Positions 1 to 11,090 of a stretch of DNA of 64,000 nucleotides are shown piece by piece (the first letter of the stretch is position 1; each line of letters begins with the position of its first letter). The position numbers were made by a program, and so were the translations under genes. The stretch lies in contig NC_133027.1 of the NCBI RefSeq assembly GCF_048771995.1, positions 12,768,001 through 12,832,000 of the forward strand, read 5' to 3'. The notes beneath the pieces were generated by a model. That model saw nothing but the letters and a program-made list of their open reading frames with translations, did no database searches and was not told the origin of the DNA. The stretch comes from Taeniopygia guttata (taxonomy: Eukaryota > Chordata > Aves > Passeriformes > Estrildidae).

Positions 1-429
1 GTGGGCAGAAGCCTTTGGAAAGCAGAACATCTTCACTCTCCCAAGCTGGAGCAATATATCAAATCTATATGAAATGAAAATATTTATCAAAATATATCCA
101 AATGTATCACACAATGCATATGAATTTATCATATATGTCATAGATGTAATTTATCATCTATATACTACATATTTTAAATTTTAATATAGATACTATAATA
201 AATAGAATATATAAAATATCCTCTTGATCTTTTTCTAAGCTGTTGTCTATGGGTCATATCGACCATCTCCTAGTGTTACTGCATTTGTGTATTCTGGTAC
301 TACTTATTATAGTATTCATTTCCCTGGGAGTTCCTTCAGGGAACTTCGCACAGAGGGCTTCCATCATTTCAGTGCTTGTGAGAACTCGTTGCTTCCCAGT
401 TCTGCACCCTCCTGGATTTTGGGGCTGTT
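1..429. other. AT-rich flank, no gene seen
   Basis: Bases 55-230 are very AT-rich, with repeated ATATAT and TATCAT words. From about 400 the sequence turns GC-rich as it enters the LTR-like copy. The open frames here overlap on both strands and resemble no known protein. Confidence 0.6.
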
Positions 430-880
430 GCTCGTTCTCCACACGGGCCCCGGGCCCCCAGGCGCCGGCTAGCAGCCGCCCGTGGGTGGCCGGTGGTGAG
501 CAGCGCACGCTGCTGCCCCTGGGTCTCTGCCGAGATTACCAGGTAGCTGTGGGTTCGCTGTGACGCGGGCAGCGCTGCTCTGAGAGCGCTACTAGGACCC
601 GAGACAAAGAGACAAAAAGAGGACACCTGTATGCAGTTCGAAGAAAGTTGTATTGCTGGAACCCCTCAGGGACAAATGACACCGGGCAGGTGTCGGGTTA
701 CAGTTTTCATAGGGGGTGTAGGTGAAAAGATGAAGCCAATAGGGACAGTGTCCAGCCTGAATACATTACGGGTCAAATCCAATGGGAATAACTCAGGGGA
801 GGGGTGAAGGCTCGGGGGATTACAGAAAGAAAACTTTCTAACTTCAGGTTCACAAAGCCTTTCACCTTTTGCGGAGCTGC
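430..880 (-). mobile_element. LTR-like ERV fragment (copy 1 of a two-copy family)
   Basis: This stretch aligns by eye, in the same orientation, with 9170-9480. Shared blocks include the run of GAGACAAA motifs near 600, the TGTATGCAGT block near 630, TTGTATTG near 648, and the CCAATGGGAA and CTCAGGGG blocks near 780-800. Read on the minus strand, the order U3-like region, CAATACAA polyadenylation-like signal and a GC-rich tail with CTGGTAA is LTR-like. The outer U3 end does not match copy 2, so this copy is truncated or rearranged beyond about 850. No retroviral coding sequence is visible beside it. The family name is not recognised and the boundaries are approximate. Confidence 0.55.
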
Positions 881-1387
881 GCATTACTGCCTGGAGCGTT
901 CAGCGCTTGTGTACATGGCCCTTCCTTCATCCCCAGCCTGCAGCAGTCACAGTCACTGTCGCCTCGCCCTTGCTGCAGCTCATTTGCCGAAGTGCTGCCA
1001 AAGGCAGTGGAGCTGGCTCAGGATCCCTGTTGGCTTCTGGTTTCCAGGACGAGCTTCAGAGGGACACTTTGAGCGCTGCCTGAATTGCTGCTCCTGGGAT
1101 GGGGGTGGATTTGTCCTCCCCAGGTGGCTCCTGCTTGAAGTTCTACTCTCAGTGGATTCCCAAAGTGTTCTCAGCAGGCCTTTGCAGCGAGTTCTGAGCC
1201 AACTCTGGCTCTGCTGCCATCCCAAATCTGCGCTTCCCTTGCCCAGCCTGAGTGCAAGTGAGGCATGTGCTGGGCATGGCTGGAGATTTTCATGGCCAAA
1301 ATCCTCCCGCATTTACATCTGCTCATGGCTTTGGGTAGCACAAACCTATACTTCTTTCAGTTGAATAATTGCATTTATTGCAGATAG
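881..1387. other. Moderately GC-rich stretch with uninformative open frames
   Basis: A 186-codon plus-strand frame (804-1364) and a 110-codon minus-strand frame (980-1312) overlap here. Neither resembles a protein family I know. They are rich in Ser, Trp, Cys and Leu, as random frames in GC-rich DNA tend to be. The 5' part of the plus frame lies inside the LTR-like copy, so it is more likely repeat-derived than a gene. Confidence 0.5.
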
Positions 1388-2095
1388 TTACACCCGCACT
1401 AGTAATGTACAAATATGCAAAAACCCCTTAAGTTTAAAAATGAAATTTGTTTTAAATTGCTACACTTGTGCTGCCAATGTATAAACATGCAAATATAAAT
1501 TTAAGTTAAAAATCTAATCTATTCTGAGAATCATGCTTTGTAAATATACACAAATATCAGCTTCAGTTAAAAAATTAATTTATTGCAACTCCCTAAAACT
1601 CAATATACACAAATATGAATTGAAGTTTAACAATTTCATTTTTTACATATTACTACAAGTGTATGGCCCATGTACGAATACAGAAATATCAATATCCCTC
1701 TCAAAAGAATCTCAGATGCAGAACTAAATTAACAGAATTTTAGAACTATGCAACTCCATATATTTTCAACAGAAGTAAATACATAAGAATATACAGATGT
1801 AATACGTACTATGGATTTCATTACATGTATGACATATATAATACACACATAAGAAACCTATCTATAAATATACAAATATCAATGGACCAATAAAACAATC
1901 CATACAACCCCAGCAATAGAACTACACAGCTACACAACTGTACAAGTGTGTAAATATAACTACAGATGTGAACAGATCAATATACATACATCAATATAAC
2001 AATATACATACATAGACACCCATACAAATATCAGTCTACATATGTCAATATCCCTATACTCGTAACTATCAAAGTCTAACTCTACACATCCATAA
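1388..2095. repeat. Degenerate AT-rich, G-poor tandem array
   Basis: A core of the form AAATAT-C-A, a short spacer, then AAGTTTAAAAAT recurs with cores starting near 1411, 1483, 1542, 1602 and 1674. The spacing is therefore about 60-72 bases. The TACAC block at unit starts recurs at 1389 and 1461. After about 1740 the periodicity fades into G-poor sequence rich in ATACATA and CAATAT words. The units are strongly diverged. This is consistent with an old minisatellite, and the family is not recognised. Confidence 0.55.
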
Positions 2096-4165
2096 ACAGA
2101 AGTAGATCAGGAGGGACTGCAGCTGCCGATGCTCCCAGGCTCTCCCTCGGTGTCTTCCTCCCGTGCAGAGCAGCTCTCCTGTACAGGGACGGCAGAAGGC
2201 ACAGCTGGCAAGCAAAGGGAACACTGAGTCAGTACGGGGACCTTTCCCTTGGTAGCAGCTGCACTTCCATGAGGGAAGAGAAGATCTCAGAGCCTCCCCA
2301 GGAGGGTGAGAAGGAAAAAGCAGCCAAACAGGCCAAGCTGTGGTGAACTGTTCACTCCTTTCAGGCATCCCAGTTGCTCTGAGGGAACTCCAGCATGTCA
2401 CGTTATTGAACCACATCTGCACTACCAAGATTGTGGCTCCCAAATCAATCAGTATTTATGTCTCAACCTGCTTGCACCAATGGCATGGAACATTCTCTAA
2501 CAGTGCTGGGGCACAAAGTTACCTTCCACAGGTCATCTGACAGGGCCTTTTTCTTCCTCTGCTTCTTGTCTTTCTCCTTATCTTTCACTTGGAATTTTTA
2601 TAGGATTTATTTTTATTTTTGCTTGATCAGTGCTAAAATGAATGTTTCTCTTCCCAGTTTCAGTTTGTTTAGTGATCCTGTCAAGCGTTTTCTCTGAAGA
2701 TTTTATAATGGAATTGAGTGTTAATTTCATCAATTTTGATGATTTTCTGTGTGATTTACACAAATCTCCTGTTATTAGGGCACCACTTAGGAAGGTACAA
2801 AGAGAAAAAGGATGTCTCTGTAAGTCAGTTCAGTAGTGATTCCACTATTCATGAATAAGAGAGAGTGATTAGCTGAATTTTAGGTGTACTCCTAACCTGA
2901 AAGTGCAACAGGCAACTGGGGAGAAATTAAAGCCAGTCTCTTCTCCTACCAGCCTGTATTCAAATGTAAAGTCAATAGAGCAGGGTGAGAATGTTAGTGC
3001 TCAGCTACTAAAGTGCCTTATTAAGGTGTTCTAGGAGTAATTGAGATAAAATCTGGGTTCCCATTCCTAATTTCCAGACACTCATTGTCAGTTTCATTGG
3101 CTCTGAAAACAGCAGAGATGTGCACATCATGCCTTATCAAGCCATCTGGGAATGTTTTAGGTTCAGGTTCTCTGAGGCTTTAGATTTTTAGATCTCTAGA
3201 CAATACTTCCAGGAGTCTTAGAGGACTTTCAGAAATTAAACTTTTCTCCTTTTTTCCTCAGTCTTTGCATTTGTGTGCACCAGAGATCTTCAGTGAATGT
3301 ATTCCACTCTAATACAACTCCAAGCTGAATCTCTCAGCTGTATTTACAGTGGTTGCCCATGTGTCTCTTCTCCCCAGTGCAATTTAAAAATCTTCATTCC
3401 TCATTATTTCTGCTGTTCTTTTTCTGGTTTAGCTTATAAATGCATGCCCATGCATCAGAAATGTCTTTTTTTTTCATACATCACTTCCTGTCTAGTAGTT
3501 TATTTTTATCCTGTCCTTATGTTTCCCTAGTTTCCTATGTTTTATTCTAAGTGCACTCATGTATTTTTGAATGTGAAGTTTTATAATGCAATGCTCTCAT
3601 TCACCTGCTTTCATGAAATCCTTCATTAACATTAGCACAGGTAACTGTCTGGTTCCCTTCTGCCTTGTAGAAGATTTGGGAAACTCAAGTCATGCTGAAG
3701 ATACCTTGATGAACAGATTAGTCAGATTATGGGCCCATAATACTGGCCTGCTACAGCAAGGTCCTGGACATGAAGACAGAAGTGCAGAAGGTCCTGTCAG
3801 TCCTATTTCCGTGTATTTCTGGAAACCAGGGAATCTGTCTTGATCCTGTGAAGCACTGAGTTTGCAAAGCAATGGTTCTGTTGTTGTTGCTTTCCCTTTG
3901 GTCTGTATCCGTATTTGAAGCCAGTCGAGCCTCGCTCCAGATGGGGATCTCTGATCATTGCAGTGAAGCAATGGAGGGAGTTCAGGAGGTGGTGATGACC
4001 ATTTCAGGATGGCTCTCTCCAGTTCAAGCCCTGAGTGGGACTCAGAATAAAAACTCTTTCAAACCTCAACTCCATTGGAATGTTCCCTTCCTTGTTACCC
4101 TGTGAATAAGCTCTACATTAACTTTTGGAATTATCCATTGTTTTTAAAAGATGGAAAGTCCCATT
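2096..4165. other. No gene recognised
   Basis: Mixed-composition sequence with short overlapping open frames. A lysine-rich minus-strand stretch at about 2527-2590 is noted under findings. No splice-bounded exon, CR1 or LTR could be supported here. Confidence 0.5.
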
Positions 4166-4720
4166 TGTGTTGGTTTTGGTATGGTTAGGAATTGGGGAAG
4201 GGTCTCCTTCTGATGCCAAAATTATTTTTGCTTTTATATTTTCTTCATAGATATTCATGGCTCTGTAGACTATTGTTGTATAGTTATCTAGTTCCTAGGT
4301 AACTTCAGTACTTTTCCTCACCTGATAGGCAGAAAGGCAAAACACCTTCCATTGGCTCCTATCCTATCTTGCCTCCTTGGGGAAGCGAAGTTCAAACAGG
4401 TTCTCAAGACATTGAGAACTACACTTCACTACACTTTCCCATAAACTAACTGTAGCCAGTACAGCTAGTACAGCTAGTCACAAAGAAAGAGGGGCCCCAG
4501 AACAGGTGGAACCAAAGTGGGGAAATTGCCCCTTTACTTGGCTTCTAATTGGGAATTCTTGTCAAGTATGCTAATTTCCCAAACTTATAAAACCACATTG
4601 GCTGGCCCTATGTGGTGTGGGCATTTTTCCATATCTGTCCTTGGAGGCTTCCAGTTAAAGACCAGATTTGATCTTACCTCCTATACTTAAATTGTCTGGA
4701 AAGTGTTGTTTCATTTCTCA
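4166..4720 (+). mobile_element. LTR-like element with TATA box
   Basis: The stretch begins with TGTGTTGG and could end with TTTCTCA. A TATAAAA box lies at 4586. A polyadenylation-like GTTAAAGA block follows about 70-80 bases later, next to a CCAGATTTGATC stretch. That promoter to R/U5 layout is typical of retroviral LTRs. I found no target duplication, so both ends are tentative. It lies just upstream of the PAK-like remnant. Confidence 0.4.
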
Positions 4721-4753
4721 GTCTTTAAGGCATCACTTCCTCCACACTGCAGT

Positions 4754-4850
4754 GACTTTGGAATACGGCCACTGGCTGTTGTTTGTACAGCTGTGGTACT
4801 GCTACCTGAGGCAAAAAGTGCAATTGCATTTCCAGCCAAAATCCATGAGG
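4754..4850 (+). pseudogene. Possible N-lobe exon of the PAK-like pseudogene
   Basis: Read from 4754, the translation contains Gly at the start, then VVCTAV, then Ala-Ile ten residues after that block. In PAK kinases the glycine-rich loop GxGxxGTVYTA is followed at the same ungapped spacing by VAIK. So G, V, TA and AI fall in register. The ATP-binding lysine of VAIK is replaced by Ala and the glycine loop is mostly lost. It sits upstream of the confident exons on the same strand and in the right order. The match is weak and could be chance. Confidence 0.35.
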
Positions 4851-5564
4851 AGTGGGGCAGCCAGAGCATCCTGTGCAGATACAGGCCTGCAGCTGTGACT
4901 AGAGGGGGTTTGGCTGCTGCCCAGCGCAGCGGGCACAGTGTCTCCTGTGTGACTGCCCCCTTCCCTGCTGCCCATGGATAGTAGGTGCAGGGCTCTGCAA
5001 GGGGTATGGAACACGGTGGGGATGTCTGCCAGAAAGAGTGTGCAGTGTAAAATGTTGGGAAAATGTTTGACTGTAAGAAATTGTGAATTCCTTAAGCTTT
5101 AACAGACAGTTCTGGGTCCTGTATCTCCTCATACCAGTGATTGATGTGTGCAAGTGGGTATCTTAGTCTTGAGAATTAGAGTGGGCCTGCTGAGAAGATA
5201 GCTGCAATGTATTTAAGGGGAAGAAACTGGTTTTAGGAGGCTCTTGACCATCAAAGGATGATCTGAGGCATGGGACGTTCCCAAAATGATGTTCCCAAAA
5301 TGACTTTGAAAGAGACCTCTATTCTAATGCAAATAATTTTGTGGGAATGATTTAAATGTGTAAAACTATTTACAGGAATGCTTAGCCTATGCCTTTGAGC
5401 AAAGTCGTGAACATGGATACAAACTAGTAGGTGCCAAAATAAAGTAATTCCCCCTTTCTGTCCTTGTTAAAAAGGGACCTAAAAACAAGAATCAGCCACT
5501 GTCTTTTCCAAACAGCAAGGTTGTATTGCACATTCATCTCCATGCCCTTATTGCCTCTTTTCAG

Positions 5565-7500
5565 CCACCTTGTGGGCAAGGAGTTCTGGCTGGTGATGGA
5601 GTACATGGACAGAGGCATTTGGAGAGCTGTGATTAATGAGACTCACAGATCTGAAGATGAGATTGCAGCTACCAGTCCGGACCTTAGGGATCCAATCTGT
5701 GCTTCCAAGGACTTGGGCAGGATTGTCTGGGAAACAGGGCTTCAGAACAGGAGCGATTCCCTGTGCCAGACTTTGTTTCTGTGTTGCTGGAATGCTATGG
5801 GGAAGCAAGAGCATTTCAAGTGAATTGCCTGGCAGGGTGCCTGCACTCACTGAGCTCTGTTCTTATACTCTTACCTCCTGCTGTTGTATCCTCGCTCTGT
5901 TTCTTGCATTTGTATTTGCTGTTCCCCACCTTGCTTCTCTAAACGTTTGCCTGGAGCCTGCCTGCACTCCATTCCTTGCCTGTAAAGAAATCCTGCTGGT
6001 GGCAGGATTTGAAACTAGCAGCAAAGAAATAAGAGACTCATTTCTGACAGTCCTCAACTGAAAAGGACAATAGGACAAATACAAAATAGTGTTTGCTCCA
6101 GAAGAGTAATGTGACACCCTCCTGTTTGTGTTTTCTCTCTCAGTGCCTGTAAGGACTGGATGTCCTTTACTCAAGCCAAGTGATCCACAGGGATGTCAAA
6201 AGCTGGCACATTCTTCTCATAACCAACACCTCTTTGAAGCTGGGTCAGTATATTCTCAATCTGGCCCGGCATTCCGGGTATGTGGTCCATGGGGCTGCTT
6301 TTGAGTAACTGCCAGTTCCCCCAAAGTGGTGCTGGTGGCAGTGCAGGGACCCCTACTTGTTGCAGTGTGGTTTGATTTAGTCAGTTGGTTTTATCAATGT
6401 TAGTTATCATTTATGCTCCCTCGTTTGTCCCCTCACGGTTGGTTTGATCCAAGTTGTTTACCTCAAAAGTTCCTGCCACATGGCTCCCCAGTTATCTGTC
6501 AATCTTCTCACTTCTCCCTGTTTTCTCCTTTTTTTGTTCCATCAATCAGAGTTTGTTCATATTCTTTTGGTTGTGAATCCTGTAACCACCCCGAGTTTCT
6601 TCAAGAAAGTTCTGTATCAATCACCCCAGTTCAGTTTTTCTATGTGTCCCCTGACTTGGTGCCTAACGCTGTTATGTTATCAAAAATTGTTTTAATTGGT
6701 TTCATCCCTCTCTGGTTTATCTCCATTGGGCGAGACAGGTTTGCACCCCTGTCTGCCCAGCCCCTATTTGAGTTGCTGTAATCTTTGACTTCTTCAGCAT
6801 TTGTTCCTGCACCCACTCAGAGAGCACCTTTGCTCTTGCCCCGCCTGGGGAAAATAAAGATTCTTTGGGCTTACATACAAGTGTCCTTCTCTCATCCCTT
6901 CACCTCCTCTCAGCGTGTGGAACTACCAAAGCTGCGTAACCCACGCCGCAGCACTCAGCACCACCAGGCTGGCAGATGCCGTTCCCCTGGGGTTCCTCTC
7001 TCGTGGTGGCCACCCGGCCTCACACGGGCAGTGCCAGCCGGCTCATCCCACCTGCCCGAGGTCGTGGCAGGGAGCCGCCGCACCTACTGTGAGCTGAGGG
7101 CAGAGCTGCAATGGACACAGAGCTGTCACAAGGAACAGGCAGTCCACACTGGCATTATTGTGTGTGTATCCCTTCCAGAGGGAGGGAGCTACAACCTAAA
7201 GCTTCCAGAGAATCAAATCCACTGCTGGGGACAGTGTAAAAAACTGGTTTGTTTCATTTAGAGTTAGAGAGGGGAATTCTTTTGCTTGGTTTCCTAATTG
7301 CACATAATTTTTTTATTCTCCTCAGTTGATTCTGGCCTCTTTGCTCAGCTGAACCCTGAGCAGAGTAGATGCAGCTCAGTGGCCGGCACTTGTGGGTGGA
7401 TGCCACCTGAAGTGGTGACAGGTCAGCCCTATGGCCCCAAAGTGGACATGGATCAGGATCAGGGCACGTGATTGCTGAGCTCCAGACTAATGGTGAGCTG
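5565..7500 (+). pseudogene. PAK-like (p21-activated kinase) serine/threonine kinase pseudogene, exon-intron structure kept
   Basis: Three exon remnants of a PAK kinase domain lie in order. Exon A (5565-5682) follows CAG at 5562-5564 and reads HLVGKEFWLVMEYMDRG, the PAK hinge region, then an EDEIAA block. Exon B (6144-6243) follows CAG and reads LDVLYSSQVIHRDVKS, the catalytic loop. Its third codon is TAA (6150-6152) where PAKs have Gln, and HRDxKSDN has become HRDVKSWH. It ends in phase 1 before GTCAGT. Exon C (7326-about 7500) reads VDSGLFAQLNPEQS, the activation segment with DFG changed to DSG, then WMPPEVVTGQPYGPKVDM. TGA follows at 7469-7471 and a shifted frame after that. Kept introns rule out a processed retrocopy. 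Family-wide, PAKs are Rac/Cdc42 effectors. This copy lacks the regulatory domain, most of the N-lobe and the late C-lobe. A PAK3-like origin is inferred from the songbird expansion. Confidence 0.85.
6398..7100 (+). mobile_element. LTR-like element inside the PAK-like intron
   Basis: It begins with TGTTAGTTATC and has an AATAAA signal at 6853-6858, followed by a TTCTTTGGGCTTACAT stretch and a CT-rich then GC-rich tail. This resembles the U3, R and U5 of an avian ERV LTR. It lies between kinase exons B and C, so it probably inserted after the kinase copy formed. The 3' end is uncertain because no matching target duplication was found. The open frames across it (for example 6413-6781) have no recognisable protein. 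Confidence 0.5.
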
Positions 7501-9014
7501 CCACAAACAGATCTGCTGACTTCCAAATCCTCAGTAGCTGGGTCTTGCTGTGGAAACAAAATCTCACATATTTTGTGTGCAACAGTGGCTGTGCAGTTGC
7601 TCTTTATTCTTCCTTATTTGTATCTTTGCTTAATGGTGGCATTTTTTATTTATCTCCATGTCTAGAAAACTTCCATAAGCTTCTAATTCTTCTTACTTGC
7701 GAACCTGGGGCAATCTCCAGGACATTAGCAGGCAAATTAAAAAAGGATTGAGAAAATGCAACGACTAGGAGTGGGCAAAAAGGAGCATGGTATGGCTGTG
7801 TCCTCTCTATGGCCAGCTGTGTGCTTCTGTCTTCCCAAAGAGAATCTCTCCAGAACCAGGCACCTCACTGTGGTGAATTTCTTCCTCTTATCTAAATCAG
7901 GGGCCTGTTCTGAAGTGTTTGGCATATATTCGGAAGTTTGCAAGAAGAAACTGACACAAGCTTTTAATGACACATCAAACATAATTCCCCAAGCAAAAAC
8001 TTCCTCTTCTGTTTTGTTTAATTATGGAGCTCCTACAAGATGCTCCATGGCACTGCAATGTTTTTTTCCCCTGAGTGAAATACCATGCTTTTTGAATTTA
8101 TCCCTTTGTGTGCTAGTAAGCTATTGATAGGTATTTTAACAGAGGAATAGTGCATATTCAAAATCTTTAGCATTCCCAGGTGACATTCTTCAGAATTTTT
8201 TTTTTCTTTTCCGCTATGCAACTTCAAAGTAATTTAAAGAAGTTTTAAAACCTCAGAATAATGTGGATGTGACAGAAAACATTTTGACATTTTGATTGTG
8301 TTTGATTGATTTGTTTTTTGATTGTTTTGATCTTAACTCTTGATAAGCATTATGAAACTACAATTTTTTAAGCCTTATGAGATTTAGGTGTAAGTTGCAA
8401 TAATAAAAAGAATGTTGTTATGAAAAACTAATTTCTTACTTCTTAGGGCTACATCTTAATGCAAGAATTCTGTGCAATTTGTGAAAGACTTAGCATCCTT
8501 TAACATAGCAAGTGTTCTATTAGGCAGGTAACCTTGGACATTTGATCTACTTCAAAAATTATAGTACCTTTGTTTATCTCCCTTAGAATTGTTTGGAAGA
8601 GAAGCAGAGTTTGTAATCTGTTTAGGAGATTGTAGCTCCATCTATGCAAACATAACATTTTTTTATTGGTGTTCTGAAAACTCTGAGAGTGGATATTCTG
8701 CTATATATATATTCATTTATTTCTCTACAATATTCAGGCTTAGAGGACTAGCAGTACAATTCTGTTTTCTAAAGCTGATGTCAGATTGCAGTTGTGGTAA
8801 TTGTTCACGTGACATGAGAGTATGAGTGGTTAAAAAAATCAGTATTTTAGTAGGTTGACAAATAAAGTAAAGCATGTCTCTGCTAGTGGTCTTGATGGTT
8901 TTATGATATAGAAGAGGCTAATCTTTGAAGCTTATCTAGTACAAGGATGTATAGCTAACTATGTTCTTAATTCTCCACAGTTTATAGACTTAAAAAACTG
9001 CGGTTTGGACACCA
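7501..9014. other. No gene recognised
   Basis: AT-rich unique-looking sequence with short open frames only. No further PAK exon (the WSLGIMAIE block or later) was found here. Confidence 0.5.
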
Positions 9015-9628
9015 TGGGTTCACCCCCTTCAGACAACATCACTTCCAGGGAAGCGGTCCAGTGCGGCTTTCGGGGGTCACTTGCAGCTGTCCCCCGTCCC
9101 TCCCCGGCCCCCCGGGACCCCTCCGGCTAGCTGTCCCCTCAGGGGACCGGGGTTTGCCGCGGTCCCGCTGCACTGGGCTTACCAGACAGCGGCTGGGTTA
9201 GCACGGTCCGAGCGGCTGCGGCACCTCGGTCGCCGCAAGGAGTCGAGATAAAGAGACAAAGAGAGGTCAGTTGTATGCAGTCCAGAAAGATTGTATTGCC
9301 TGAACGGTTGCAGGGACAAAAGACGCTGGGCTACTGCCCAGATACAGTTTTATACAGCAAAATTAAGAGATAAGGTCTAAACAATAGAGACAGTGTTCAG
9401 CATGGGCTCATCAGAACCACCCCAGGGGTCAGGTCCAATGGGAACTGCTCAGGGGTGGGGAGAAGGGGGTTTACATAAAGATGCTGAAGCGAAACTTTCC
9501 CGAAACAATGGGGCATACATAAATGTATCTTTCCCTCATACCTAAATGTATCTTTTCCTCAGCTTCCAACTCCCCAAGGCCTTTCTAAATCCCTTCCTCC
9601 ACGATACCACGCTAGCGTGATAGCAACA
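9015..9628 (-). mobile_element. LTR, minus strand (copy 2 of the family at 430-880)
   Basis: Read on the minus strand, the element starts with TGTTGC (9628 downward). It has a GTATAAAA box (plus positions 9348-9356) and a CAATACAA polyadenylation-like signal (9291-9298). It then has a GTCTCTTTATCTC stretch and a GC-rich tail ending GAACCCA at 9015, giving TG...CA ends. The next minus-strand bases, TGGTGTCCAAACC, are mildly reminiscent of a tRNA primer-binding site, but the match is weak. The CTGGTAAG in the tail could be a leader splice donor if the LTR proper ends earlier. The family name is not recognised. Confidence 0.6.
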
Positions 9629-10692
9629 GTCCAGTTCTGGATTTTTAAGTGTAGGAGTTTAATTCCTGCTTTTGTGGCTCATTTATTTTCTAGATGCCTG
9701 AAATGAAGCAATTAGGGCTGAGGAAGAAGCAGATATGGTGTGATACATGCAAGCTGTCATAGTTGGCATTACCACTTATGGCCAGAAAGTAAAAACTTGA
9801 GCTCCTTGGACCCATCAGGAGAACTTTTTCTTGTTTCTATGGGTTCATGATTTTATCTAGAAGCTCTTCAGGATTTTATCTATCCTGAAGTATATAATAG
9901 ATTTTATAACTGTACCTCATTTTTTTTTTTTTTTCAAACTACAGGGACATAAAGCCATACATGGAGTCATAGTTTAAATTAATTTTACTCTGCAAAGAAA
10001 TACTGCAGTAAGGAAGGGAAGCTTTAAAATGGTATTTGGTAAAAGTTGTACAGCCCCAGAAAAATTTTAGCGTAGTGGTTTGCTGTTATGCAACTTTATG
10101 TGAATTTTCATAATTCTGTGTTTAGCCAGCAGTCGATCCTGCTGTAAGGACATGGACATGACAGGAGAGGGCAGCAGAACACAGCCATGAGCCCAGAGCT
10201 CGAGCAAATGTAGGGATTTTTAAACAAGCTATTTGTATGCTTGGAGGCTTTGCATTATTCTGCTTCATTCTGGCCATGCCTGTGTGCTTTACTGAAGAAA
10301 GTGTTTAATTGCAGCTATTAAGCTGTGAGTAGAAAGCCAAGAAAGATACAAAGCTCTCTGAAGAAATCTAAATTCAACATTTGATAAGAAAATTCTAACA
10401 CTGCATTTATCCTTTATTTTATTTAATTAAAGGAGACATAGGCTCAGGCGTACACAAGAGATACTAAATCCCTATTCCTTATTTTTTGACTCTAAGGAGA
10501 ATGCATCTTAGTTTACTTTGGGAGAATATGTTAAGTCTCCTTGTCCAGGTTTTGGCCAGAATATTTTTCTTGTAATACCTGGCACATTGCTGTGTTTTGG
10601 ATTAAGGATGATAACAATATTGATAAGACACTGATATTTTAGTTGTTGCTGAGCAGAGCTTGCATAGAACCAAGGCCTTTTCTTCTCCTCAC
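9629..10692. other. No gene recognised
   Basis: AT-rich sequence with a T-run at about 9920-9934. There are only short open frames and no recognisable repeat. Confidence 0.5.
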
Positions 10693-11090
10693 TACACCAA
10701 CAATGAGGCTGGGGATGCACAAGCAGCTGTGACAGCTGACCCCAGCTGATCCGGGGGATATCTGAGACCATACAGAGTCATGCTCAGCACTTAAACCAGG
10801 GGCAACGTGGGCCAGGGGTTGCTGCTGCTCAGGAAAAGATTGAGCATCAGTCAGTTGGTGGTAAGCATTTGTTTTTCATCTGCATCACTTATTTTTCTTG
10901 GGATTTACATCTCCTTTTTGTTATTTTCTTTTTCATGTATTAATAATATTTCTGGGTTTTTTTGTAATTATTATCATATTTTATCTCAACCCACCTGTCT
11001 TCTCACTTTTACCACTCATTCTCTCTCCCATCCCATCCTGAGCAGTGAGCGCATGGCTGTGGGGAGCTCCTATTAGCCCACAGGGATTAA
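10693..11090 (+). mobile_element. ERVL-type LTR, 5' truncated
   Basis: Blocks GAGGCTGGGGATGCACAAG, CAGCTGACCCCAGCTGA, GGGATATCTGAGACC, CATGCTCAGCAC, TTATCTCAACCCAC and TCTCACTTTTACC occur in the same order as on the minus strand of the LTR at 36477-37060. The 5' part of the LTR, starting TGTGCTG, is missing, and the 3' end near GGGATTAAAG is approximate. No adjacent ERVL gag or pol was seen. Confidence 0.7.

Noticed and set aside
804..1364. 186-codon plus-strand open frame
   Set aside because: It starts within LTR-like DNA, is overlapped by a minus-strand frame of similar quality, and shows no domain or exon structure.
5565..7500. A functional kinase gene or processed retrocopy
   Set aside because: Stops and lost catalytic residues rule out function. 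Introns with splice-like boundaries rule out a processed copy.
430..9628. A single complete provirus bounded by the two similar LTR-like copies
   Set aside because: No gag, pol or env frames lie between them. The interior holds a host kinase remnant and unrelated LTRs, and the copies are too diverged.
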